64,000 bases of DNA from Streptomyces sp. ASQP_92 (GTDB lineage Bacteria > Actinomycetota > Actinomycetes > Streptomycetales > Streptomycetaceae): the NCBI RefSeq assembly GCF_025399895.1, contig NZ_JAODUA010000012.1:62001-126000 (forward strand), in the 5' to 3' direction. Numbering within the stretch: position 1 is the first letter of the stretch; each line of letters opens with the position of its first letter. Under the pieces are notes generated by a model. It did not search any database. It was not told where the DNA came from and worked only from the letters and a program-made list of their open reading frames with translations. Made by a program: the position numbers and the translations under genes. Below are positions 50,249 to 59,103 of the stretch, piece by piece.

Positions 50249-52756
50249 ATGCCGACCCTCGAAGCCGCCCCCGCCCCGCCGGTGGCCCCGGTACGCGGCC
50301 CCGCCGCCCGCCGCCCCCGCACCCACGCCGCCGCCCTCTCCGCCCTGATCACCCTGGTCGCGGTGTGCGGCGCGGATGCCGTCGCCGGGGTGATCCCGCT
50401 GGGCCCCCTTCAGCGGCACACCCGCGCCATCAACGATCTGGGCAACCAGTTCGTCCCCTTCCACGCGCACCTGTGGGATCTGCTGCACGGCCGCGCCGAG
50501 GGCGGACTGCTCCTCAACTGGCAATCCGGGTACGGGACTTCGTTCCTGCCCGACCTCGGCACCTACCTGGGCAGCCCGTTCGCCCTGCTCGTCGCGCTCT
50601 TCCCGCGCGACCGGATCGACCTCGCGGTGTACACGATCACCGTCCTCAAAATGGCGGCCGCGGCCGCCGCGATGACGGTGCTGCTGCTCGCGCTGCGCCC
50701 GGTGGCCCGCCACCGCTGGGCGGCGGGGGTGCTCGGCGCCGCGTACGCGCTGTGCGGCTGGTCGGTCCTGGAGTCCATCTACAACCCGATGTGGCTGGAC
50801 GGCCTGATCGCCTTCCCGCTGCTCTGCCTGGTCGGCCACTGGGCCCGGAGCGGCCGCCGGCCGGTGCTCGGCCCGCTGATCGTGGCGCTCGCCTGGATCG
50901 CCAACTTCTACACCGCGTACATGGCGACGATCGGGGCCGGCCTCGTCCTGCTCCTCCTCCTGTACGTGGACCGCGCCACGGACACGCAGCCCACGTACAG
51001 CAGGATCCGGGCGGCGCTCCTTGCCACGCGGTCGGTGGCGATCGGGGTCGGGCTCTCGGCGCCGATTCTGTTCACCATCTATCTGGGCACCCGGCACGCG
51101 CATCCGGGCTGGGTGCGGGAGTTCGCGCCGGTGTCCTGGCCGGACTATCTGGCCCGCACCCTGCCCGGCACCTACTCCTTCTCCTCCCCCGCCGTCTTCC
51201 TCGGCACCGGCGCGCTGTTCCTCGCCTGCACCCTCGGCTTCCACAGCGCGGTGCCGCGCCGCGAACGGTTCGCGTGGAGCGGGCTCGTCCTCGCGGTCGC
51301 GCTCTCCTTCCAGTGGAAGCCGGCCCATCTGGCCTGGCACGCCTTCGCCACCCCCAACGGCAGCCCCTACCGCCAGACGTTCGTCCTGTGCGGACTGCTG
51401 GTGATCGCCGCCTGGATCTCCCTGTCGTACGGGACACCCGGGCGCCGCGCGCTGCTCGGCGGGGGCGGTGTGCTCGCCGTGATCGCGCTGGGCGCGGCCT
51501 TCAGCGAACTCGTCTCGGCGTGGACCTACCCCCTGCTCGCGGCGGGCCTCGCCGCGACGGTGGGCGGTCTCGCGCTGGCCCGGCGCGGCCGGCGCGGGCT
51601 CACCCTCGCCGCGCTCGCCCTGCTGGCCGGGGCGCAGATCGCGCAGGCGGGGGTGACGGTGGCGTACGGGGACCAGGAGCGGGCGGCCCGCATGGACGGC
51701 TATCCGGCCTGGGACGCCGAGCACACGGCGCGGGCCGCCCTGGAGTCGCAGGCCTCGGGCTGGCCCGCCCACCGCACCGACCCGGGCCGGCGCCAGATCA
51801 CCAACAACGACCCGCTGCTGCTCGGCGGCGAGGGCGGTGCCTACTACTCCAGCCTCACCCCCGAGGTCCTGAACCGTACGCTGACCGCGCTCGGCGGCGG
51901 CTGGACCTCGCGGGGCCGGGCGGTGCAGAGCCTGGACAACCCGGTGACCGACGCGATCTTCTCGGTGGGCGCGCGGATCCGTGTCGAGGGCAAGGACGGC
52001 GAGCCGGTACTGGTCCGGGCCGCCGCGACCCCGCCGCTGGTCACGCTCCGCCCGGCCGGGCCCCAACCGGCTTACGGCGACGACCCGTTCACGAACCAGG
52101 AGCTCCTGCTGGGCGCCCGCGTCTACACGAGGCGCACCCTCGCCCAGGGCTGCCCCGCCGGAACCGACATCTTCCTGTGGGCGCCGGAGCACTTCGGCAG
52201 CGCCCGTCTGGGCGGGGGGCCCGCCGTCGAGATGCGCGGCGGAGCGCCCAGCCGCCGGGCCCCGATGCTGCCGTTCGGCACCTCGGCGGGACCGGGCCCC
52301 GCCTCGCACCTCACCCTGAGCCCCGCCGACCGGCGCGCCGAGCTGGGTTGCCTCGACCGGGCGGCGCTGGCCCGCGCGGTCGACGCCCTGCGGACGAAGG
52401 GCGCGGCGAAGGTCACGGTCTCGGACAGCTCGATCCGTGCCGAACTCCCCGCCGGGGCCACCGGAACGGCGGTGTTCGCGATGCCCCGCATCGCAGGCTG
52501 GGGCTGCCGCGTCGACGGCGCGGCGGCGGCCCCGGCGGGCGACTACCTGGGCCTGACCGCCGTCGCCCTGCCGGCCGGGGCCCACGCGGTGGAGTGCTCC
52601 TTCCGCCCGCCGGGCCTGCGTTCGGGCTCGCTGGTGGGCGGCGCGGCGCTGCTCGCGCTGCTGGGCGTGGCGGGGTGGGGACGGCTGCGCCGCGGTGGCG
52701 CGCGCCTGCGCGGTACGCGATCGGGGGAGGCGCGCGGGGCCGGCCTGAACAGGTGA
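50249..52756 (+). CDS. YfhO-family polytopic membrane protein
   Basis: 835 residues; AAAGGA five bases before the ATG. A short cytoplasmic N-terminus is followed by about thirteen membrane segments (roughly 30-510), with YfhO-type loop features: LGNQFVPFHAHLWDLLHG, NWQSGYGTSFLPDLGTYLGSPF, ESIYNPMWLDGLIAFP and FYTAYMATIGAG. A large extracytoplasmic part (about 520-800) precedes a last membrane helix (about 805-825). Members attach sugars to teichoic acids or other envelope glycans from polyprenyl donors. It is divergent from the lipoprotein gene with 247 bases between. Confidence 0.85.
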   Translation: MPTLEAAPAPPVAPVRGPAARRPRTHAAALSALITLVAVCGADAVAGVIPLGPLQRHTRAINDLGNQFVPFHAHLWDLLHGRAEGGLLLNWQSGYGTSFLPDLGTYLGSPFALLVALFPRDRIDLAVYTITVLKMAAAAAAMTVLLLALRPVARHRWAAGVLGAAYALCGWSVLESIYNPMWLDGLIAFPLLCLVGHWARSGRRPVLGPLIVALAWIANFYTAYMATIGAGLVLLLLLYVDRATDTQPTYSRIRAALLATRSVAIGVGLSAPILFTIYLGTRHAHPGWVREFAPVSWPDYLARTLPGTYSFSSPAVFLGTGALFLACTLGFHSAVPRRERFAWSGLVLAVALSFQWKPAHLAWHAFATPNGSPYRQTFVLCGLLVIAAWISLSYGTPGRRALLGGGGVLAVIALGAAFSELVSAWTYPLLAAGLAATVGGLALARRGRRGLTLAALALLAGAQIAQAGVTVAYGDQERAARMDGYPAWDAEHTARAALESQASGWPAHRTDPGRRQITNNDPLLLGGEGGAYYSSLTPEVLNRTLTALGGGWTSRGRAVQSLDNPVTDAIFSVGARIRVEGKDGEPVLVRAAATPPLVTLRPAGPQPAYGDDPFTNQELLLGARVYTRRTLAQGCPAGTDIFLWAPEHFGSARLGGGPAVEMRGGAPSRRAPMLPFGTSAGPGPASHLTLSPADRRAELGCLDRAALARAVDALRTKGAAKVTVSDSSIRAELPAGATGTAVFAMPRIAGWGCRVDGAAAAPAGDYLGLTAVALPAGAHAVECSFRPPGLRSGSLVGGAALLALLGVAGWGRLRRGGARLRGTRSGEARGAGLNR

Positions 52757-52799
52757 CCAACTGCCACTGAAACGAGCCCAGTTGGCGAGTGGGCCGGGG

Positions 52800-54350
52800 C
52801 TACGCCCCCCGCACCTCCCGCTGGCGGGCGAGGGCGCGGCGCAGTTCGGCGGGGTAGGGGTGCTGCGGGCCGTACACCCGTTCCGCGTCCCACAGGAGGG
52901 ACTGGAGCTCCTGGTGGCCCGCCGTGTGCTCCCCGACGGCGAGCAGCAGATGGCCGATCCGGTGGCGGATGCCGAACGGGCGGGACGGGTCGGTGGCCGC
53001 GTACAGCGCCTCGAAGCCGGGCAGCACCGACCGGTACTCGGCGAGCGCGGCGCCCGCCTCGCCGAGCTGTTCGAGGCACTGCGCCGCGTCGTGGCGGAAG
53101 TCCAGGACGCCCGGGTCGGCGGGGCCCGCCTCGGCCGCCCGGTCGGCGGCGAGCCGGCTCAGTTCCGGCAGCGCGCGCCGGTACTGGCCGTCGTCCATCA
53201 GCGTCGCCGCGTACTGCTTGCGCAGGATCCGCACCACCGGCGAGCGTTCGCCGTGCTCGGCCGCGGCGGCGGGCAGGATCGAGCCGAGGATGTCGACGGC
53301 CTGGGTGATGCGGCCCTCGCCGAGCAGCCGCTTGACCTCGTCGACCGCGCCCGCCACATCGGGCCGCGGCGGCGCCGGAGGCAGTGGCGGGGTGCCGGGG
53401 GCCGGGGCGGGCGCGGGGCCCGGCCGGTCGGGCCAGGGCGCGTGCGGGCGCAGGAACGGCCGGGTCGGGTCGAGCGGGCCCGAGGGGCCGAGGCCGCCGC
53501 GCGACGGAAGCAGCGGCACCAGATGCTCGTACACCTCCTGCGCACAACTCGGCCTGGCCTGCGGGTCCTTGGCGAGCAGGCGCAGCACCAGCGCTTCGAG
53601 GGCCTCGGGCACTTCGGGCCGCAGCCTGCGCACCGGAACCGGCGGCTCGTACAGATGGCGGTGCAGGACGCCGAGCGCGGTGGAGCCCGCGAACGGGACG
53701 TCCCCGCTGAGCAGTTCGTGCAGCAGCACGCCGAGCGCGTACAGATCGGTGCCCGGGCCGACGGCGCCGCCCATCGCCTGTTCGGGCGCCATGTAGGCGG
53801 GCGAGCCGATGGGGGAACCGGTGTGGGTGAGGCGCGTCGTGTCGGAGTCCAGGACGGAGGCGACGCCCAGGTCGAGGACGGTCAGCGTGCCATCGGGGCG
53901 CACCATCACATTGCGCGGCTTCAGGTCGCGGTGGACGATCGGCACCGCGTGCACCGCCGAGAGCACCGCGCAGAGCTGGGCGGCGACGGCCACCGTCCAC
54001 GGCCAGGGGTAGGGCTCGTGCTCGGCGAGGTGATCGGCGAGGTCGGCGCCCTCGACGTACTGCATGACGAGGTACAGGTCGTCGCCGTCGCTGCCCGCGT
54101 CGTGCACGGTGACGAGGCCGGGGTGGTCGACCTGTGCGGTCACCCGGCACTCCCGTACGAACCGGCGCCGCAGCTCGTCGGCGTCCCCGCCGGCGCCCTG
54201 GCCGCCGGCGACCCGGTCGGGCCGCAGGAGTTTCACCGCGACCCGGCGGTCCAGACGCCGGTCGTACGCCGTCCACACCTGGCCCATGCCGCCCTGGCCG
54301 AGGATCGCCGCCAGCTCGTAGCGCTCGGCGACGACCCGCCCCGCGGTCAC
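52800..54350 (-). CDS. Serine/threonine protein kinase without membrane segment
   Basis: 516 residues from a GTG overlapping the stop of the membrane protein gene, with GGGAG before it. The Hanks-type kinase domain (about 1-275) has the glycine loop GQGGMGQVW (18-26), catalytic Lys in VAVKLL (about 40), HRDLKPRN (about 140) and MAPEQ; DLG takes the place of the usual DFG, which a few active kinases share. A Pro-rich linker (about 295-345) leads to a helical TPR-like C-terminal domain (about 355-500) with YRRALPELSRLAADRA and CLEQLGEAGAALAEYRS. It lacks the extracellular PASTA part of PknB. It probably phosphorylates proteins in concert with the small membrane protein beside it. Confidence 0.92.
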   Translation of the reverse strand: MTAGRVVAERYELAAILGQGGMGQVWTAYDRRLDRRVAVKLLRPDRVAGGQGAGGDADELRRRFVRECRVTAQVDHPGLVTVHDAGSDGDDLYLVMQYVEGADLADHLAEHEPYPWPWTVAVAAQLCAVLSAVHAVPIVHRDLKPRNVMVRPDGTLTVLDLGVASVLDSDTTRLTHTGSPIGSPAYMAPEQAMGGAVGPGTDLYALGVLLHELLSGDVPFAGSTALGVLHRHLYEPPVPVRRLRPEVPEALEALVLRLLAKDPQARPSCAQEVYEHLVPLLPSRGGLGPSGPLDPTRPFLRPHAPWPDRPGPAPAPAPGTPPLPPAPPRPDVAGAVDEVKRLLGEGRITQAVDILGSILPAAAAEHGERSPVVRILRKQYAATLMDDGQYRRALPELSRLAADRAAEAGPADPGVLDFRHDAAQCLEQLGEAGAALAEYRSVLPGFEALYAATDPSRPFGIRHRIGHLLLAVGEHTAGHQELQSLLWDAERVYGPQHPYPAELRRALARQREVRGA

Positions 54351-54943
54351 CTGTCCCCGCTCCCGGTTCCCTTGCGCAGGTACTGCGACAGCTCGTCGAG
54401 CTCGGCCCTGACCTGGTCGATGCGGGGCGCGGCCGCGGTGCCCGGCGGCGCGGGCACGGGCGCGTGGCCCACGGGGGCCGGGGGTGTCGGCACGGGCGTC
54501 TCGGCGTACGGGTTCACATACGGGCCGAACCGGGGGGCCGTCGCGGCCGGTATGTGCGGCGGGCCGTATCCGGCCGGGGCGTACCCGCCGAAGGGGCCCG
54601 GCGCGAGCGGCGGGCGGGAGGCGTGCCGGATGTCGGCGTACAGATAGAACGCCGTGCTGGCCACGGCGAGGGCGAGCAGGCCGAGCATGCCGACGTCCAT
54701 CTGCCAGTCGTTCTCGTCGGGCGCGCGCATGACGAAGCCGAACGCGACGACACACAGGGCCAGTTGGATCCAGAAGACCACCCAGTGCGCGCGGCGCCGG
54801 GTCACGATGGCGAGCCTCAGCAGCGCCGTCCACGACAGCATGCCGATGCTGAGCAGCGGCACCAGCGCGAACAGCACGCGCAGCACGATCTGCCCCGCCC
54901 CCGAGGGGCGTGGCTGCGGCGGTCCATGGCCGGGGCCGTGCAT
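54347..54943 (-). CDS. Membrane protein translationally coupled to the kinase
   Basis: 198 residues; AGGAG five bases before the ATG. A Pro-rich N-terminus precedes four hydrophobic segments (about 19-40, 50-65, 70-88 and 95-115); the long Pro/Gly/Ala C-terminus with repeated PxP and GYGP motifs is cytoplasmic or extended. Its TGA overlaps the kinase GTG. It may anchor or signal to the kinase; I do not recognise a family. Confidence 0.75.
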   Translation of the reverse strand: MHGPGHGPPQPRPSGAGQIVLRVLFALVPLLSIGMLSWTALLRLAIVTRRRAHWVVFWIQLALCVVAFGFVMRAPDENDWQMDVGMLGLLALAVASTAFYLYADIRHASRPPLAPGPFGGYAPAGYGPPHIPAATAPRFGPYVNPYAETPVPTPPAPVGHAPVPAPPGTAAAPRIDQVRAELDELSQYLRKGTGSGDR

Positions 54944-55119
54944 TGCTGCTCCTGGGACTGGGACGGGAACTGGAATGGGGAACTGGGACGGGTCAGGGAT
55001 ATGAGCGTATACATCGCCACCGACATCGTCCCGGGCGATCCCCCGGCCGGTACCCAACCGTCATCAGCGGCCGGTGCGCGACCCGGCCCGCCGCTTTCGT
55101 TCGGGGGCGCGTCGCGGCC

Positions 55120-57306
55120 TCACTCCGGTTCGATCGTGCCGTCCGTCAGACCGTCGTGCAGGCCCTGGACGAGCTGCTCGCCGAGGCGCCCCGCGAGCCG
55201 CAGCGCGTCCTCGAAGGCGGCCAGCGCCCGGAACCGCTCCCCGTAGCGGCGCTGTTCGGCCAGCGGCAGCCGGGGCAGGTGCAGACGGCGCACATCGAGC
55301 CGGGAGGCGGTGGTGGCGTAGCTGCTGGCCTGGCGGTTGTTGGCGGTGCCGCGCAGGAACCCGGCGAGGAACCACGGGTCGAGGGCGTCCGGTTCGGGCC
55401 GCAGCAGCTGAAGGTTGCGGCCGAGGGCGGCGCCCGCGTCGGCCTCGCTCACGACCCGGGCGACCGTGCCGCCGCCCAGCACGGGCACCACGACGTCGCC
55501 CGCCCGGGTCAGCACCGGCTCCTCGGGGGGCCCTTCGGGCAGGGTTCCCGAGGGCGCGGTGCCGGCCAGGACGTCGTGCTCGGTGAGGACGGCGGGTCCG
55601 CCGGGGCCGGCGCCCGCGCCGCCCGGCCGCAGCGACAGGGCGCCCGCGCGGGCGAGTTCACCGACGGTGGTGAGCCGGGGACGGGCGGCCGGCCCCGCCG
55701 GGGGCGCGGGTGCGGCGGGCGGCGGGGTCAGCTCGGTGGTGCGCCGCAGGGCGGCGTCGAGGCGTTCGCGTACGGCGTCGAGGCCGGCGGTGCCCTCGGC
55801 GGCGGGCGGCGGAAGATGGCGGGCCGGGGTGAGGTCGACGTCGTCGTCGAGGAGGTCGATGACCGGCACCGACCGGCTGAGCCCGGCCTGTTCGGCGACC
55901 GTGCCGTCCCGGTCGAAGGGCGTCCAGGCGTCGAGCACCGCCGCGCGCAGGGCGGGCCAGGGCAGCCGGTCGCGGCCGCCGTCGACCGCGACACCCTCGA
56001 TGCCGGCGGTGTCGACGAGGAGCAGCTCGGGCGAGCTGGTCGCGCCGGCGCCCGGCCGGCGCAGCACCCACAGGTGCAGGGGGATGCCGTAGGGGGGCGC
56101 GGCCCCGGCGGGCAGGGCGACGACGGCGCGCAGCGCGCCGCGGCGCAGCAGGTCGGCGCGGACGCGGCGCCCCGAGCGGCGCGAGGCGGCGGCCGGCGGC
56201 ATCAGGAGCACGGCGGTGCCGCCCTCGCGCAGCCGGGCCAACGCGTGCTGCACCCAGGCGAGTTCGGACTCGGTGCGGGCGGGCAGGCCGTACTCCCAGC
56301 GCGGGTCGTAGGCGAGCTCGTCATGGCCCCAGGACCGCTCGTTGAACGGCGGGTGGCACAGCACGGCGTCGGCGGCGAGGTGCTCGAAGGCGTCGGCGCG
56401 CAGCGAGTCGGCGGCGGCGGTGCGCAGCTCGGCGGAGCCCGCGAGGGCGAGCCGGAGTGCGGTGAGGGCGGCGAGGTCGGGGTCGGCGTCCTGGGCGTGC
56501 AGGGCGCTCGCGCCGGGCAGCGCACACAGCAGGGTGCCGGTGCCGCAGGCCGGGTCGAGGACGGTGGCCGCGGGTCCGGCGAGGGCGGCCATCAGCTCGG
56601 CGGGGCCGCGCGGAGTGAGCGTGTACTGGCGGGGGTTGGCGTCGAGGTGGCGTCCGAGCAGGAACTCGAAGGCCTCCCGGGCCCCCACCTCCCCGGCGAG
56701 TTCGGCGGCGCCGCGCACCAGCGGGGCGGAGGGGAGGAGTTCGGCCGTGCCGGGGGTGTTCACACGGCGGCCGTGAACAGCGCGGGCCTCCTCGGGCCCG
56801 CCGCGCTCCGTCTCCCCCGCGTGCGGTGCGGGCCCCGCTTGGCCCGTCTCCCCCGCGTGCGATGCGAGCCCCGCTTGGCCCGTCTTCCCCGCGTGCGGTG
56901 CGGGCCCCGCTTGCCCGAACCGCTTCTCCAGCACCTCGTCGATGAGCGCCGGCAGCCGCTCGGCCAGCTCCGTGTCGCCGAGGCCCGCCAACTCCCGTCC
57001 GCACCGCGGGTGTTCGGCCACGACGAGCAGGGCGCAGCCCGCGTGGATCAGGGCGGCCAGGGCCCCCGCGGGGTGGGCCGAGAGCTGCTGCCAGATCCGT
57101 TCGCGCAGCGGGACCTCGGCCACCTTGCCCTGGTCGCGCAGCCATCGCTCGACATCGTGGAGGGCGAAGGAGGGACTGGTCTCGGTGCCGCCGACGGGCT
57201 TGGGGAAGTCGGCGTGTCTGCGGCGCCAGTTGCTGACGGCCGCCCTGCCCACCCCCGCGAGCCGGGCGATGGCGGCGGCGGTCACCTCTACGGCCTGGTC
57301 CGGCAC
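55120..57306 (-). CDS. N6-DNA methylase fused to a specificity-type domain, with N-terminal helix-turn-helix
   Basis: 728 residues from a GTG with GGGGAG seven bases upstream. Residues 5-60 form a helix-turn-helix (VTAAAIARLAGVGRAAVSNWRRRHADFP). After a 36-base repeat region (residues about 130-166) comes the HsdM-like methylase core with VLDPACGTGTLLCALPGA (motif I, SAM) and VLCHPPFNERSWGHDEL (motif IV), where His replaces the usual Asn of NPPF. The C-terminal 200 residues look like a target-recognition domain of type I S subunits, with VVVPVLGG, LLRPEPDALDPWFLAGFLRG and a coiled-coil helix. No restriction subunit is adjacent, so it is an orphan or non-catalytic regulator. Confidence 0.85.
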   Translation of the reverse strand: MPDQAVEVTAAAIARLAGVGRAAVSNWRRRHADFPKPVGGTETSPSFALHDVERWLRDQGKVAEVPLRERIWQQLSAHPAGALAALIHAGCALLVVAEHPRCGRELAGLGDTELAERLPALIDEVLEKRFGQAGPAPHAGKTGQAGLASHAGETGQAGPAPHAGETERGGPEEARAVHGRRVNTPGTAELLPSAPLVRGAAELAGEVGAREAFEFLLGRHLDANPRQYTLTPRGPAELMAALAGPAATVLDPACGTGTLLCALPGASALHAQDADPDLAALTALRLALAGSAELRTAAADSLRADAFEHLAADAVLCHPPFNERSWGHDELAYDPRWEYGLPARTESELAWVQHALARLREGGTAVLLMPPAAASRRSGRRVRADLLRRGALRAVVALPAGAAPPYGIPLHLWVLRRPGAGATSSPELLLVDTAGIEGVAVDGGRDRLPWPALRAAVLDAWTPFDRDGTVAEQAGLSRSVPVIDLLDDDVDLTPARHLPPPAAEGTAGLDAVRERLDAALRRTTELTPPPAAPAPPAGPAARPRLTTVGELARAGALSLRPGGAGAGPGGPAVLTEHDVLAGTAPSGTLPEGPPEEPVLTRAGDVVVPVLGGGTVARVVSEADAGAALGRNLQLLRPEPDALDPWFLAGFLRGTANNRQASSYATTASRLDVRRLHLPRLPLAEQRRYGERFRALAAFEDALRLAGRLGEQLVQGLHDGLTDGTIEPE
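56810..56917. repeat. 36-bp tandem repeat inside the methylase gene
   Basis: Three copies of a 36-base unit starting GTCTCCCCCGCGTGCGG (56810-56845, 56846-56881, 56882-56917) encode the 12-residue repeat GQAGPAPHAGET/GQAGLASHAGET on the minus strand, between the N-terminal and methylase domains. Confidence 0.85.
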
Positions 57307-57366
57307 CTGACTGCTCCCCTCGTGTGCTGGACCCCGACCCTATCGAACCCGAGCCGGAGCAACCCA

Positions 57367-57417
57367 TTCACGTCGTGAACAAGGGTATGCGTGTGAACGA
57401 GGTTGACTCGGTTCACA
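57367..57417. promoter_or_regulatory. Two related inverted repeats in the divergent promoter region
   Basis: TTCACGTCGTGAA (57367-57379) and TGTGAAC-N12-GTTCACA (57392-57417, inner GAG/CTC also pairing) share the GTGAA/TTCAC element. They lie between the methylase gene and the divergent lipoprotein gene (57307-57503). A repressor site is likely; the methylase protein, with its HTH, could bind here itself. Confidence 0.45.
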
Positions 57418-57503
57418 GCCGTCTGCTCTGATGTGCCCGGGCTCGCCACCTGCCGGCGCTCCCGCCCCACCCCGCTCTACCGCCCCCAGGGGGAGTTCAC
57501 GCC

Positions 57504-58211
57504 ATGCGCCGCCGCACCATAGCCACCACCAGCGCCCTGTTCGTCTGCGCCGCCACCGCCCTGACGGCCTGTTCGAGCTCGGGCTCCCCCACGGCATCGG
57601 CCAAGAACTCGCCCGCCGCCTCCAGCCCGGCCGCTCCCGCCAAGCCGAAGGGCCCCTTCGCCGACCGCACCGGCGGCCAGGTGCTCACGGACGCGGTGAA
57701 GACGAACCGTCAGGCCACCTCGCTGCGGCTCAAGGCGGACATCGCCGACGCCACGGACGGCCCCACCAAGCTGGATCTGACGATGGACACCAAGGGCGAC
57801 TGCACCGGCACCATCGGGTCGGGCAAGGAGGCCATCAGCATCATCAAGACCGGCAAGACGGTCTATCTGCGCCCGGCCAACACCCACACCTGGAAGAAGT
57901 CGGACACGACGTCCGCCGACGGCAAGGACCTCGCCTCGGTCTGCGACCTGAACGACTACCTGACCGATCCCGGCCAGGACAACGCGGCCACCAAGGGCGC
58001 GACCACCACCGTCGACGGACGGCCCGCGATCGTGCTCACCGAGAAGGACGGCAAAGAGAGCTACATCATCGACGTGGCGACCACGGGCAAGCCCTACCTC
58101 CTGAAGATGGTCACCGTGGGCGGCGACAGCCCCGGCACCCTCGCCTTCTCCGACTTCGAGAAGCCGGTCCACGCGGTGGCCCCGCCGAAGTCCTCCGTCA
58201 CCGCCGGCTGA
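57504..58211 (+). CDS. Lipoprotein of the LppX/LprG-like type (tentative)
   Basis: 235 residues; GGGGGAG upstream of the ATG. A signal with lipobox LTAC (Cys near 23) is followed by a Ser/Pro/Ala-rich linker (about 24-55) and a beta-rich domain (about 58-225) with LTDAVKTNRQATSLRLKADI, KLDLTMDTKGDC, ISIIKTGKTVYLR, and PYLLKMVTVGGD. The strand order and the length resemble the actinobacterial lipid-binding lipoproteins LppX/LprG/LprA, but no key residue proves it. It is exported and bound to the outer face of the membrane. A terminator overlaps the stop of the convergent nuclease gene just behind it. Confidence 0.8.
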   Translation: MRRRTIATTSALFVCAATALTACSSSGSPTASAKNSPAASSPAAPAKPKGPFADRTGGQVLTDAVKTNRQATSLRLKADIADATDGPTKLDLTMDTKGDCTGTIGSGKEAISIIKTGKTVYLRPANTHTWKKSDTTSADGKDLASVCDLNDYLTDPGQDNAATKGATTTVDGRPAIVLTEKDGKESYIIDVATTGKPYLLKMVTVGGDSPGTLAFSDFEKPVHAVAPPKSSVTAG

Positions 58212-58225
58212 TACGAGCGCCCCTG

Positions 58226-58253
58226 GCTCCCGGCGGCTCAGCCCGCCGGGAGC
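58226..58253. terminator. Convergent terminator overlapping a stop codon
   Basis: GCTCCCGGCGG pairs perfectly with CCGCCGGGAGC; the six-base loop (58237-58242) contains the stop codon of the nuclease gene. It serves both convergent lipoprotein genes. Confidence 0.8.
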
Positions 58254-58915
58254 TTCTGGTCGGGGCATCCGTCAAGGACCGTCTTCATGGCGGCCTTCTC
58301 GGCGTCGGTCAGCCACACGCCGTACTTCTTCTTCACCGCCACCTGATCCGCCACATACGTACAGCGGTACGCCTTGTACGGGGGGAGCCAGGTCGCCGCG
58401 TCGCCGTCGGACTTGCGGCGGTTGGCGCTCGCGTCGACGGCGATCAGGTTCAGCGGATCGTTGGCGAACGCGGTCCGCTTCTGCTTGTCCCACTGCTGGG
58501 CGCCCTTCTGCCACGCGTCCGAGAGCGCCACCACATGATCGATGTCGATCTTGCTGGCGCCGCGCGTGAAGGTGATGGACTCCCCCGTGTACGGGTCGTG
58601 GACGAGCCTGCCGGACGCAATGTCGCACTTGTCCTTGAGCTTCACGTCCACCAGATCCCGCTTGAGTATGTCCTCGCGGGTCTCGCAGCCGTTGTGGTCG
58701 GTGTCGGTCCAGCCCTTGCCGAACTGGTCCCGGCTGTAACCGGTCTTCGGCGCCCGCCCCTTGACGGGCAGCGCGTCGACCGCGGACAACGCGGCGCCGG
58801 CCGCGCCCTTGGGCCCGGGAGCACCGCCCTTCCCGGCGCCGTCACCCCCGCAGCCGGTGAGCACGAGCGAAGCCGCAAGGGCGGTCGCGGGCAGGGCAAT
58901 TCGGTGGATACGCAT
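58238..58915 (-). CDS. Secreted HNH-nuclease lipoprotein (GmrSD C-terminal type)
   Basis: 225 residues. A signal peptide with lipobox LVLTGCGG (Cys near 22) marks an exported lipoprotein. The catalytic part (about 95-200) has the HNH pattern of the GmrSD_C/HNHc group: SKIDIDHVVALSDAWQKGAQQW, NDPLNLIAVDASANRRKSDG and ATWLPP, with the DxxHVVAL His as general base. It may digest extracellular DNA for nutrition or competition. The start is fixed by the signal peptide; the ribosome binding site AGGA is 11 bases away, unusually far. Confidence 0.88.
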   Translation of the reverse strand: MRIHRIALPATALAASLVLTGCGGDGAGKGGAPGPKGAAGAALSAVDALPVKGRAPKTGYSRDQFGKGWTDTDHNGCETREDILKRDLVDVKLKDKCDIASGRLVHDPYTGESITFTRGASKIDIDHVVALSDAWQKGAQQWDKQKRTAFANDPLNLIAVDASANRRKSDGDAATWLPPYKAYRCTYVADQVAVKKKYGVWLTDAEKAAMKTVLDGCPDQKLPAG

Positions 58916-59103
58916 CAAAGCGGGCCGTCCTGGCAGCAGTTGGCGGAACCTCGCAATCCTAGGTACTCCTACCCGGCTCGCCGCCGGCCAAAAATCCCGG
59001 CAAGGACAGCCCCGCACCCGTGATCACCCCGGCACGACCGGCGTACGGGACGGGGCGCACCCCGCACGGCCCGGCGCGCGGGACGCCCTCCACCCGCCGG
59101 GCC

